Below are positions 16,538 through 24,471 of a DNA stretch of 64,000 nucleotides, in pieces. How positions within the stretch are numbered: the first letter of the stretch is position 1; every line of letters begins with the position of its first letter. The DNA is from Chryseosolibacter sp035628595 (lineage in GTDB: Bacteria > Bacteroidota > Bacteroidia > Cytophagales > Cyclobacteriaceae): contig DASPJN010000138.1 of NCBI GenBank assembly GCA_035628595.1, positions 1 through 64,000 on the forward strand, written 5' to 3'. Under the pieces are notes generated by a model. The model searched no databases. It saw only the letters and a program-made list of their open reading frames with translations, and was not told where the DNA came from. The translations under genes and the position numbers were made by a program.

Positions 16538-18232
16538 ATGAAAGCAGTCATTTACAGCCGTGTTTCAACTCTTGACCAAGATAATGCAAGGCAAATACAG
16601 GAACTGAAAGAGTACGCCAAATACCGAAAAATGAATCTGGTTAACGTGTATGAAGAAAAAATTACTGGTGCCTCAAAAGCTGCTGAACGAACCGAATTTA
16701 AAAAGCTTTTGGAATACATTACCGCAAATAAGGTTAATACTGTACTAGTTTGGGAGGTTTCAAGGCTTGGTCGTTCCATGCTGGATGTCTTAAACAACAT
16801 CGAATTATTATCAAATCAAGGGATTAACATATTCTTCAAGAAAGAAAGTATGAATACTCTTGACGATACCGGCAAAAAGTCAACTATGACTAATATGCTG
16901 ATTTCGATTCTATCAGGCTTTGCGGAAATGGAACGCGAAACTATTCGGCAAAGAAGTATTTCAGGTATTCGCCAAAATGTGGCTTCTGGTGGATCGGGCA
17001 CCGGCATAGTAAAAGCCTATGGATTTAAAAAAGTTGGAAAGAAGCTGGAAATAGATAAAGAAGAAGCAGAGGTTATAAAGTTGATTTACAAAAAGTACTT
17101 GGAAGGGTTGGGAACAAAAATGATCGCCAATCTTCTAAACGACAAAAACATCCCGACACGATTTAACAAGCTGTTTGCAAATAAATCGATACCTCAGAAA
17201 CACGGTATACAAAAGAAAGGCTCTGACTATAACTGGAGAGAAGGAACTGTATATACAATCTTAACTAATTCAATATATAAAGGCGAAAGAAAGCATAAGG
17301 GCGAAATATTTTCAGTTCCTGCAATCATTGATGCCGATATCTTTGACGCAGTTCAACAAAGGTTGACAACTCATTTCAACAAAAAAGATAACAATCGTAT
17401 TTACGAAAACATTTTAAAAGACCTGTTGATTTGCGGCAAATGTGGTCGCTCCTATTTCATGCACAAAAGAGCAGACAATTCAGATAATGCCTATAAGTGT
17501 ATTAGTAAAAGGTATGACGAGTATTGCGGCAACCCTTCCATTAATATTGATAAACTGAATCAATCGTTATTCAAAGCTTCATGGTACGTTGCAAGACCTT
17601 CGAAGGAGAACAAGCATAGTTTAAGAGCTGAATTAGAGAACAAACAAATTCAAGCAAGCGCATTAAAGAAAGAAATCGATAAACTAAATAATCGCTTAGA
17701 TACTCTTTTGAACATGCGGTTAGATAATCAGTTGACAGCAAAACAATTTTCAGATAAGAACTCAGAAATTAAAAGTGAGCTTGAAAAAAAAGAAAATCAG
17801 TTATTGAAGATCAATCAAGACTTAGCACTTATATCTAATGCAATCAATCAAAAGCAAAGATTACTGCCTACTAACAATTATACATTTGATGATTTTAAGG
17901 CGAATTTGAAAGCATTATATAAGTCTTTCAAAGTTCATCAAGTTGAAAATATGTCCAAGTTTTCTGATGTATTCACAGTCAAAGGTGACGTTGCAGTATG
18001 CGTTGAAATGATTCAACTGACTGGCGCAATTCACTATGTTGTCTTGTCTCAACGAAGCAAACAAATGTTGCAGGTTAAAAGCAAAAAAGGAATAAGCAAA
18101 CCTTTAACAGAAACCGAAATACAAAATGCAAAGTTTGACATTGTTGATAAGCAAGACATTTTCAGCCCTCACAAAGCAGTCGGAGTTGTTAAGCAGCAAA
18201 TGAATGAGCTAATGAAAAGAAGAAACCCATAG
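16538..18232 (+). CDS. int: Large serine recombinase (phage integrase)
   Basis: A 564-aa large serine integrase. The resolvase domain (about 1-145) starts with YSRVSTLDQ, with Ser10 as likely nucleophile, and has the WEVSRLGRS and ERETIRQRS segments. The recombinase domain (about 155-270) and a zinc ribbon follow, with cysteines in CGKC near 298-301 and two more near 321 and 330. A coiled coil (about 365-440) sits between, and it is this element that controls direction in the family. The gene begins 50 bases from attL, as usual. A directionality factor is not certain; the small helix-turn-helix protein at 39.1 kb is a candidate. Confidence 0.96.
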   Translation: MKAVIYSRVSTLDQDNARQIQELKEYAKYRKMNLVNVYEEKITGASKAAERTEFKKLLEYITANKVNTVLVWEVSRLGRSMLDVLNNIELLSNQGINIFFKKESMNTLDDTGKKSTMTNMLISILSGFAEMERETIRQRSISGIRQNVASGGSGTGIVKAYGFKKVGKKLEIDKEEAEVIKLIYKKYLEGLGTKMIANLLNDKNIPTRFNKLFANKSIPQKHGIQKKGSDYNWREGTVYTILTNSIYKGERKHKGEIFSVPAIIDADIFDAVQQRLTTHFNKKDNNRIYENILKDLLICGKCGRSYFMHKRADNSDNAYKCISKRYDEYCGNPSINIDKLNQSLFKASWYVARPSKENKHSLRAELENKQIQASALKKEIDKLNNRLDTLLNMRLDNQLTAKQFSDKNSEIKSELEKKENQLLKINQDLALISNAINQKQRLLPTNNYTFDDFKANLKALYKSFKVHQVENMSKFSDVFTVKGDVAVCVEMIQLTGAIHYVVLSQRSKQMLQVKSKKGISKPLTETEIQNAKFDIVDKQDIFSPHKAVGVVKQQMNELMKRRNP

Positions 18233-18462
18233 AAAATTTTTTTTCCAATTTCATTAGGTAGCAACTCTAAAAAATAAAGGCAACTAAAACGGTTTAAACA
18301 GTTATTTACCAGCACATTATCTCTCCACAATCCATCAACAAGTTATTCACAATCGTCGAAATCAGGTCAAAAATGCACTTTTTGATTTCTCGGATAGGTT
18401 TTCGTCATTTGTGAAAGTTGGAGCTGACGGACGGCACAAATATTTCAATAGATATCTATGAA

Positions 18463-18493
18463 TTAAATGGTGCCTGTAATAAAAGTATATTTG
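18463..18493 (+). promoter_or_regulatory. Promoter of the structured RNA
   Basis: TATATTTG at 18486-18493 matches the TAnnTTTG -7 consensus. Exactly 20 bases upstream is TTA in place of the usual TTG. The start of transcription would be near 18500. Confidence 0.55.
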
Positions 18494-18499
18494 TAAGGA

Positions 18500-18662
18500 G
18501 CAAAACAACCCGAAGATGTTGGGCTGAAGATATAAAGTAAAGAGAAACCATTTTGAAGTGTGCCGGGTACGACCCTTAGTCGGATTCCAAACCCGATTAA
18601 GGCTGGATACTTCTCAATGGGTAAGGCCTTCCAAAAGCCTTACACTTCTCTTTACTTTTTTT
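18500..18662 (+). ncRNA. Candidate structured small RNA of the prophage
   Basis: About 160 nt with its own promoter and no open frame. A 13-bp perfect outer stem pairs 18534-18546 with 18646-18658 and is followed by a T-run, so it also acts as terminator. Inside are two hairpins: CCTTAGTCGG with CCGATTAAGG (10 bp, one G-U) and GTAAGGC with GCCTTAC, both with loops containing TTCCAAA. GAAGTGT at 18555-18561 can pair with ACACTTC at 18642-18648 or with the partly complementary ATACTTC at 18607-18613, so alternative folds are possible. I do not recognise the family. Confidence 0.55.
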
Positions 18663-18743
18663 ATGCTCTGATCATTCTGATCTTTTGACCGCCTGTTAAC
18701 TAGTGCTAACCGGTTAACAAATGTACTAAACTAAGTCACTTCT

Positions 18744-18778
18744 GTATACACTGTATACAGCGTATACAGAATGTATAC
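18744..18778. repeat. Four GTATAC palindromes
   Basis: GTATAC occurs at 18744, 18753, 18762 and 18773, with spacings of 9, 9 and 11 bases. Such a cluster of short palindromes suggests a protein-binding region or operator. It lies just beside the 10-bp phased array. Confidence 0.6.
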
Positions 18779-18790
18779 CTGCCAAATTAC

Positions 18791-18870
18791 GCTCAAAAAG
18801 GCGCTTAAAAGCGCTTAAACGTGCTCAAAATCAGCACATTTTAGCACATGGTAGCACACTTTAGCACAGG
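18791..18870. repeat. 10-bp phased inverted array, 4+4 units
   Basis: Left arm units start at 18791, 18801, 18811 and 18821 (GCTCAAAAAG, GCGCTTAAAA, GCGCTTAAAC, GTGCTCAAAA). Right arm units AGCACA start at 18833, 18843, 18853 and 18863, exactly 10 bases apart; on the opposite strand they read TGTGCTaaaa, the same motif as the left arm. The whole is a large imperfect palindrome with sites on one face of the helix. It could be an origin, operator or partition site. Confidence 0.7.
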
Positions 18871-18926
18871 TAAAAAAAAGTAAAAAAATTTCACATTACA
18901 GTCTTTCGTAAAATATACGCATCATT

Positions 18927-19148
18927 TCAAAGGGTCATTTTTAGGGAATAGCGGCAAAACCTAGGAACTAAAAGTCCCGCACTATTCTTTCCAATTGCCA
19001 ACGGTTCTAATTCTTGCACGTCTTGCGCAATTAATCCAACGTCTTTCTTATCGCTGCCTTTCTTGTTATATGTTACCGGTTTAAGTTCCTTCAATACTTC
19101 AAGACCTTTTTTGTAACCGTGTATTTTTTCAATTAATCTTTCATCCAT
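18927..19148 (-). CDS. Peptidase S74-type chaperone fragment
   Basis: A 73-aa protein with the core of the S74 intramolecular chaperone domain, which in tail fibres and endosialidases helps trimer folding and then cuts itself off: DERLIEKI near the start, LKPVTYNKKGSDKKDVGLIAQDV in two pieces about residues 20-45. The usual long C-terminal helix is missing, the protein is shorter than the usual 100-140 aa, and the domain is on its own ORF rather than fused to the tail protein that ends 16 bases upstream. Its start is preceded by the phage gap element GTATTTATAGAT. Confidence 0.75.
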   Translation of the reverse strand: MDERLIEKIHGYKKGLEVLKELKPVTYNKKGSDKKDVGLIAQDVQELEPLAIGKNSAGLLVPRFCRYSLKMTL

Positions 19149-19163
19149 ATCTATAAATACTTG

Positions 19164-22100
19164 TTACGGTACAATCTTCAAGAAATTAGAAGCGTCACGA
19201 TAAATTGCACCTGATGGCAAACCAACACTTGATGTTGGAATATTTTCAATAATGACAACACCGTCACGACCAGTTCCATTACCTAGACCACCTTTCAAAT
19301 AAACATCACCGCCCGCATTATTACCAGTTGTGTGTGCTTTACCAGCAGCCAGTTTTAAATGTTGTCCAGTTGTTCTGCCAATTGTTGAAGTACCGTTTGC
19401 TGCTTCGATATAAAACGATTTATAAGTTGCTCCGTTTGTCATTACAGACCTAAAACCAAATTCGTCAGTTGCGCCCCAAGTTGGCGTTTCAGCCCACAGG
19501 TATAAAGTATATTTATCATTTGCGGAAAGTGCTATAATACCTGAACCGCTTGAATCGCTTCCATGTAAAGCAATACCGTCAGGCGTTGAAATTGTACCAA
19601 ATGAAGTAATTGTAACTGTTGAAGATTTCAACCCACCGGAACCGTTTGATAATTGTATTAAATCAGTTGCGCCAGTTGTTGCAAATGCTGTTATACCCAA
19701 CGTTGTGCGCATCGCGCTTGCAGATGTATCATCAATTAATGTACGTGCAAATGATGATAGCGTAGTCGTTGTGTATGTATCACTCGCAGTTGTATAAATC
19801 ATTTTATCCGCACTTGTTGACAGTCCTGCAATAGAATTTAATCCTGCATCTGATATTGCAACCGTTGGGTTACCGCTTACACCATTACCATTACTAACAG
19901 AAATATTTGTACCTGCTGCAATACTTCTTTGTGCCCACGTGTTTGAAGCTGTTCTAACTGCAATACCTGTACTTGCCAACGCCTCTAAAGCGTATAGGTC
20001 TGCTGGTGCGTAAGATTCAATTATACCTGATGAGGTATTTCTTGTAAGAAAGACAGGAGTTGCTGACGCAGTTGATGCAGGTGCATCGTTAAACCAAATG
20101 TTTTCGCTCAAAGCAACACCAGTATATAATACTTTGAAGACAGAACCATTATTATTTTTTAAGTCCATCAAATTCCAAGTTGTATTTGCACCTGCGTCAA
20201 AAACAAAACCTCTATTGCCTGAACTGTACGTTCCCCCTAATTGTATCAGATTGCCCCTGAAATATCCCTCTCCATCTACATCTAATTTTGCAGAAGGTGA
20301 AGTCGTGCCGATACCCAAATTACCGTCAACATCCAAGAGCATTTTAGCAGTACCCCAAGTAATCGTACTGTCTGCTGCACCAGAGGCATTTGTATACCAA
20401 CTAAAGTTCCCTCCAATTTGATTGAATATTGATGAACCACCTAAAACCGCTTTTTTCCAAGAGCCTGTATAATAAACGTTGCTGCCAACATACTGCTCTG
20501 TACTTGCCTTGTTTGCCATCAACGTCAACGATGTGCCTATTTGCAGTTGAGTGTATGACGAATGATTTGCAGCCACTACACCGAGTCCAAGATTGCCTGA
20601 AGCATCAAGTCGCATTCTTTCAACTGCACTTGCATCTCGAAAGATGTGTTTGTTATTATCGTAATAATTTGCTTGGTCAGAGGTTCCACCAAGATATATT
20701 GAAGCACGACCACTTGCGTCATACAGTCTATGGTAACCATCGACAGCGGTTTGATTTGCGAAGGTGGTTCCACGGAAACCAATATTGCCACCGTCAGTTA
20801 AGTCTAACTTATGCGCAGGTGTTGGAGCCAAACCAATACCCACGTTACCGCTGATGTCGATGGCAAATCTTGAAACCGTATTTGTCCAAAGGCTTAACGA
20901 GTTGCTTGTATGGTCATACCTTACACGTCCAATTGATTGATTATCTTCATCACCTAACCAAACCTCTGATTGACCTGCTGCCCTTCCTGCAATAGTAATA
21001 AATGACCTTGATGAATTGTTACTATCAAATATCGCTGCTGTTCCAACTGTTGGAGTCCAACTAATGGCAGATGAACCAGCAACAACGTGCAATTTGCTCG
21101 CTGGTGAATCGGTACCAATACCGAAATTTCCAGATTTAACGTTTACGTAAGAATCACCAGCACCGTACAAACGTGCGCTTGTCGACCCCGTTGCATCGTT
21201 AATAATTAAATTACCTGCTCCATTAGTTTCTTCACGCAATCGGATTACAGGGTTACTTGTTGAAGATTGGATAATGCGCAATTGGTCGTCACCACCAGAA
21301 GACTTTATATCAACTGTTTTTGATGGTGTCATACCGATACCGATTTTTCCGTCAGGTGTCACTCGCATCTTTTCCGTTGACGTGCCAGCGTTTGCAGTAA
21401 ATATTGCAATTGCACCAGAATTATCTGCACCAGAACGAAGACCAACAACTGACGCAATTGTGTTATCAGTTGACCCGCTGTCTTGAATAGCAAAATCAAG
21501 AGCAACCCCAAACGTATCAGTTACATTTCCGGTTGATTCAACTTTTAATCGAAGGGCACCCGCTCGTCCTGCTGTACTTGTGGTCGTTCTTATAGATTCA
21601 ATTACAGGATAGGTTGAAGTGGTAACTTCTATATTAGATGCAAAATTCTTTTGCCCTGTTATCGTCTGACTTGTTCCAATAGTCACATAGTTAGCCGGTA
21701 ATGTTGTGCCTGTAAAAGTATTAAATGCAGTTGTGGCCAACTTACTATTAATGCTCGTAAGTGTTGACGCTGAATAAGAATTGAAAGCAGATTTGTTTAC
21801 GTATGTAGCTGGTAACGTTGAGCCTGTAAAAGTATTAAATGCGGTTGTGGCCAACTTACTATTAATGCTCGTAAGTGTTGACGCTGAATAGGTATTAAAG
21901 GCAGTCTTTGAAAGGTATGTTGCTGGTGCAGTCGTTCCGGTAAACGTGTTAAAAATCGTTCTATTCAACTTATTGTTAATACTTGTAAGTGTTGAAGCAG
22001 AATAAGAATTGAAATTTGCCTTTAATAGATAATTCGTTAAATCGGTTGCCGTGTTTCCAGTGTATTCCAAGAAATCAGCCTCTGTCAAATATGTATTCTC

Positions 22101-24446
22101 TACCGTGTTAACAAATGAATTGAATGTACTTTCAGATACACCTACAATACTGATTACGTTTGATCCTGAACCCGCTGTACCCGTGCTGATTGTTTCACCG
22201 TCAACTGTATTCAAATTGATTGTTTGAAACGTAATTGCTATGTCGTTGTCTTCAAGATATTCAATTAAATCAAGTGAAAGTTGATTGTTCTTAATCTCGT
22301 TATCATACGACACAATTGAATATTTCTTATCACCGATTTGAAGCACGTTATAAAACTGAATGTTATTAGGGCATTTAATACTAAGCCTTACAAAGTCTTT
22401 AAACGTTGAACGTTGTTTCAGTTTATTATAACAATATAATTCAGCTAAGGAAGTGCCAGCACTACCTCCGCTGTAATCAGTCACGTTAACCTCCGATACG
22501 TACATATCCAAATCGGAACCCGGCCCGACTCTAAAGCAATAGAATCCTAAATATTTTTGTGTTGATAATGTAAACGTTGCGGTAACAGCACTAAATGAAC
22601 CAGTTCCGCTATTGATTGTAAAACCTGATATAGTGGTGAATGTTTCGTTATCATCGCTTGATAATAGTGAAACTACGCCATTGGGAACATAACCACCGGA
22701 TTCAGGATTATCATTTTTAACTCGTATAGTTACTTCGTAATCGCCAGCAGCAAATAATCCTTGCGTTAGTTTCTTGGAACTACTTGTACCGAATGCCCTA
22801 ACGTCATTTGATAAACCTCCTAAATATGTCCAAGCTGTACCTGTTCCTACTTCGTCCCACGGGTTTAAAGATGCTCCATCGAAGGAATAATTTTCGAATT
22901 GAGTAATGCCCTCATAATTTTTCCAAGTCGTTGTTACACCTGTACCTATCAATAAAGTTCCAATATCATCGTCATTTAATGTGTCGGCAAACGTTATTGT
23001 ATCTTCGCCTTTTGCTATTGCTGTCGTACCACTAACTGAAGCGGTGTAAAATTTATCGAATGTGACGCTGCTTGTATATATTTTATAACCTTGAATTGAA
23101 TCGAATTGAAGCGTATACGTTTCAAAGGCTGTTTCGCCTTTTGTAATTTCAATTGTTAACTCATAATCATCGCTTTCAGAAATAGCAAACAGGGCTGGAT
23201 TGACCAATTTATATTCCTTCCAACCTCTCACCATTCGCTGTGGTGCATCTAAAACGCTGCCTCCACCTATGCGGGTTAACTTGAAAGTTAAGAATGGTAG
23301 TTCTCGTCTATGAGCACTTGCTGCAAATGTTATTGATAAATCAACATTTGCAATAAAATTAAAGGTATCACCGGTACCAATTTTTTCAGCAAAGAAACTA
23401 TCTGACGTAAAGTATGCCGTTGCAGCTTCATATTCCTTGTATGCGCGTAAACGTGTATACTTACCGTTGAGTTCTTCATTTGATTCATACCACTCGAACT
23501 CGTCAAAGTTTCCATTATTCCAACCATCTATGTTTTCGTCAAAAGTACCGTTGTCAAATACGTTTGTGCCGCCGATATTCTTATTAGCAAACGTTAATTC
23601 AAGTTTTGCAAATGGCTCAACCTTTGAAAGTTCGCTATCCAAATAATAGTGATTGTCTGTTACATCAATATTTCTGTTATTAATTGAGGTACTTGTATAC
23701 GTTGCACCCGTGTTGTATGTGTGAATTGGACTTATTAATTCATTCTTTTGGGTAATGATATATTTACCGTTCGCTTGAATTAAAGAAACGTTGTACGGTT
23801 TCAATATTGATTCAATAACATCATAACAGTTTGCAAAGCTTGCCTTTCCTTTCTTTACTTCAACAAAGCGGGTTGAATTAACTGACACTTGTTCTAATAC
23901 ACGGTCTGCGCTTGTCATTAAATCAGTTTCCTGAATGTTCAATTGAACATCAATAAACAATTCAATACCAGTTTCAAATAGTGCGTCCTGAACGCATTCT
24001 ATCTGCGTTCTAAATCCATCAATATAAATGAATGGCAATTGCTTCAAGTCGCTTAACCCGTCCGTTGCAGTCAGGTTGATAACATAGCTGTTATCTAAAA
24101 AGCTACGCGTAATGAATTCAGGTTTAAGCCAGCCAACGAAATAATCGTTTACACCTTCGTCCAAATCAGTATGCAATATTTCTATTTGCCAGTCTTTGTA
24201 CTCACTCTCTAAAAGTTCATCATAGTTCGAATTCTCATCAACGAAGAAAGCAAAATTGATTTCGCTTGGATATATAATACCTTCAATATCGTTGCGGCCA
24301 CCACGGTAACGATGCTGCAACGGTGTTGTTGTATATGATAGTAATTCTGTACTGCTTCCACCAAAACCTAATTTGTTTAGATTAACTGTGAAGATGTTGC
24401 CATAACTGTCTTTAACTTTTGAAAAATATTTTGTGCCGTATGCCAT
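19164..24446 (-). CDS. Large phage tail/receptor-binding protein, 1760 aa
   Basis: The N-terminal 700 residues are a beta-rich, tail-tip-like part starting MAYGTKYFSKVKDSYGN; the middle includes Ig/lectin-like segments (about 310-690). A tandem repeat of 38 aa follows near 800-930. From about 950 on, fibre repeats of the type GNVGIGLAPTPAHKLDLTDGG and NLGIGTTSPSAKLDVDGEG recur every 50-90 residues, the hallmark of fibres that end in an S74 chaperone. Here that chaperone sits on the next ORF. It lies directly after the tape measure gene, so it is likely both the distal tail hub and the host-recognition protein. Confidence 0.88.
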   Translation of the reverse strand: MAYGTKYFSKVKDSYGNIFTVNLNKLGFGGSSTELLSYTTTPLQHRYRGGRNDIEGIIYPSEINFAFFVDENSNYDELLESEYKDWQIEILHTDLDEGVNDYFVGWLKPEFITRSFLDNSYVINLTATDGLSDLKQLPFIYIDGFRTQIECVQDALFETGIELFIDVQLNIQETDLMTSADRVLEQVSVNSTRFVEVKKGKASFANCYDVIESILKPYNVSLIQANGKYIITQKNELISPIHTYNTGATYTSTSINNRNIDVTDNHYYLDSELSKVEPFAKLELTFANKNIGGTNVFDNGTFDENIDGWNNGNFDEFEWYESNEELNGKYTRLRAYKEYEAATAYFTSDSFFAEKIGTGDTFNFIANVDLSITFAASAHRRELPFLTFKLTRIGGGSVLDAPQRMVRGWKEYKLVNPALFAISESDDYELTIEITKGETAFETYTLQFDSIQGYKIYTSSVTFDKFYTASVSGTTAIAKGEDTITFADTLNDDDIGTLLIGTGVTTTWKNYEGITQFENYSFDGASLNPWDEVGTGTAWTYLGGLSNDVRAFGTSSSKKLTQGLFAAGDYEVTIRVKNDNPESGGYVPNGVVSLLSSDDNETFTTISGFTINSGTGSFSAVTATFTLSTQKYLGFYCFRVGPGSDLDMYVSEVNVTDYSGGSAGTSLAELYCYNKLKQRSTFKDFVRLSIKCPNNIQFYNVLQIGDKKYSIVSYDNEIKNNQLSLDLIEYLEDNDIAITFQTINLNTVDGETISTGTAGSGSNVISIVGVSESTFNSFVNTVENTYLTEADFLEYTGNTATDLTNYLLKANFNSYSASTLTSINNKLNRTIFNTFTGTTAPATYLSKTAFNTYSASTLTSINSKLATTAFNTFTGSTLPATYVNKSAFNSYSASTLTSINSKLATTAFNTFTGTTLPANYVTIGTSQTITGQKNFASNIEVTTSTYPVIESIRTTTSTAGRAGALRLKVESTGNVTDTFGVALDFAIQDSGSTDNTIASVVGLRSGADNSGAIAIFTANAGTSTEKMRVTPDGKIGIGMTPSKTVDIKSSGGDDQLRIIQSSTSNPVIRLREETNGAGNLIINDATGSTSARLYGAGDSYVNVKSGNFGIGTDSPASKLHVVAGSSAISWTPTVGTAAIFDSNNSSRSFITIAGRAAGQSEVWLGDEDNQSIGRVRYDHTSNSLSLWTNTVSRFAIDISGNVGIGLAPTPAHKLDLTDGGNIGFRGTTFANQTAVDGYHRLYDASGRASIYLGGTSDQANYYDNNKHIFRDASAVERMRLDASGNLGLGVVAANHSSYTQLQIGTSLTLMANKASTEQYVGSNVYYTGSWKKAVLGGSSIFNQIGGNFSWYTNASGAADSTITWGTAKMLLDVDGNLGIGTTSPSAKLDVDGEGYFRGNLIQLGGTYSSGNRGFVFDAGANTTWNLMDLKNNNGSVFKVLYTGVALSENIWFNDAPASTASATPVFLTRNTSSGIIESYAPADLYALEALASTGIAVRTASNTWAQRSIAAGTNISVSNGNGVSGNPTVAISDAGLNSIAGLSTSADKMIYTTASDTYTTTTLSSFARTLIDDTSASAMRTTLGITAFATTGATDLIQLSNGSGGLKSSTVTITSFGTISTPDGIALHGSDSSGSGIIALSANDKYTLYLWAETPTWGATDEFGFRSVMTNGATYKSFYIEAANGTSTIGRTTGQHLKLAAGKAHTTGNNAGGDVYLKGGLGNGTGRDGVVIIENIPTSSVGLPSGAIYRDASNFLKIVP
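21668..22030 (-). repeat. 114-bp tandem repeat inside the tail gene
   Basis: Three to four copies of a 38-residue unit (AFNSYSASTLTSINSKLATT and FNTFTGTTLPATYVNKS). The central two copies are almost identical in DNA, at a distance of 114 bases. Copy number could change by slippage and so vary fibre length. Confidence 0.75.
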
Positions 24447-24471
24447 TTATAATACTTAATTATCTATCTGT

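Noticed and set aside
18720..18870. CRISPR-like array
   Set aside because: Units are about 10 bases with no spacers of 30 bases and no cas genes in the window.
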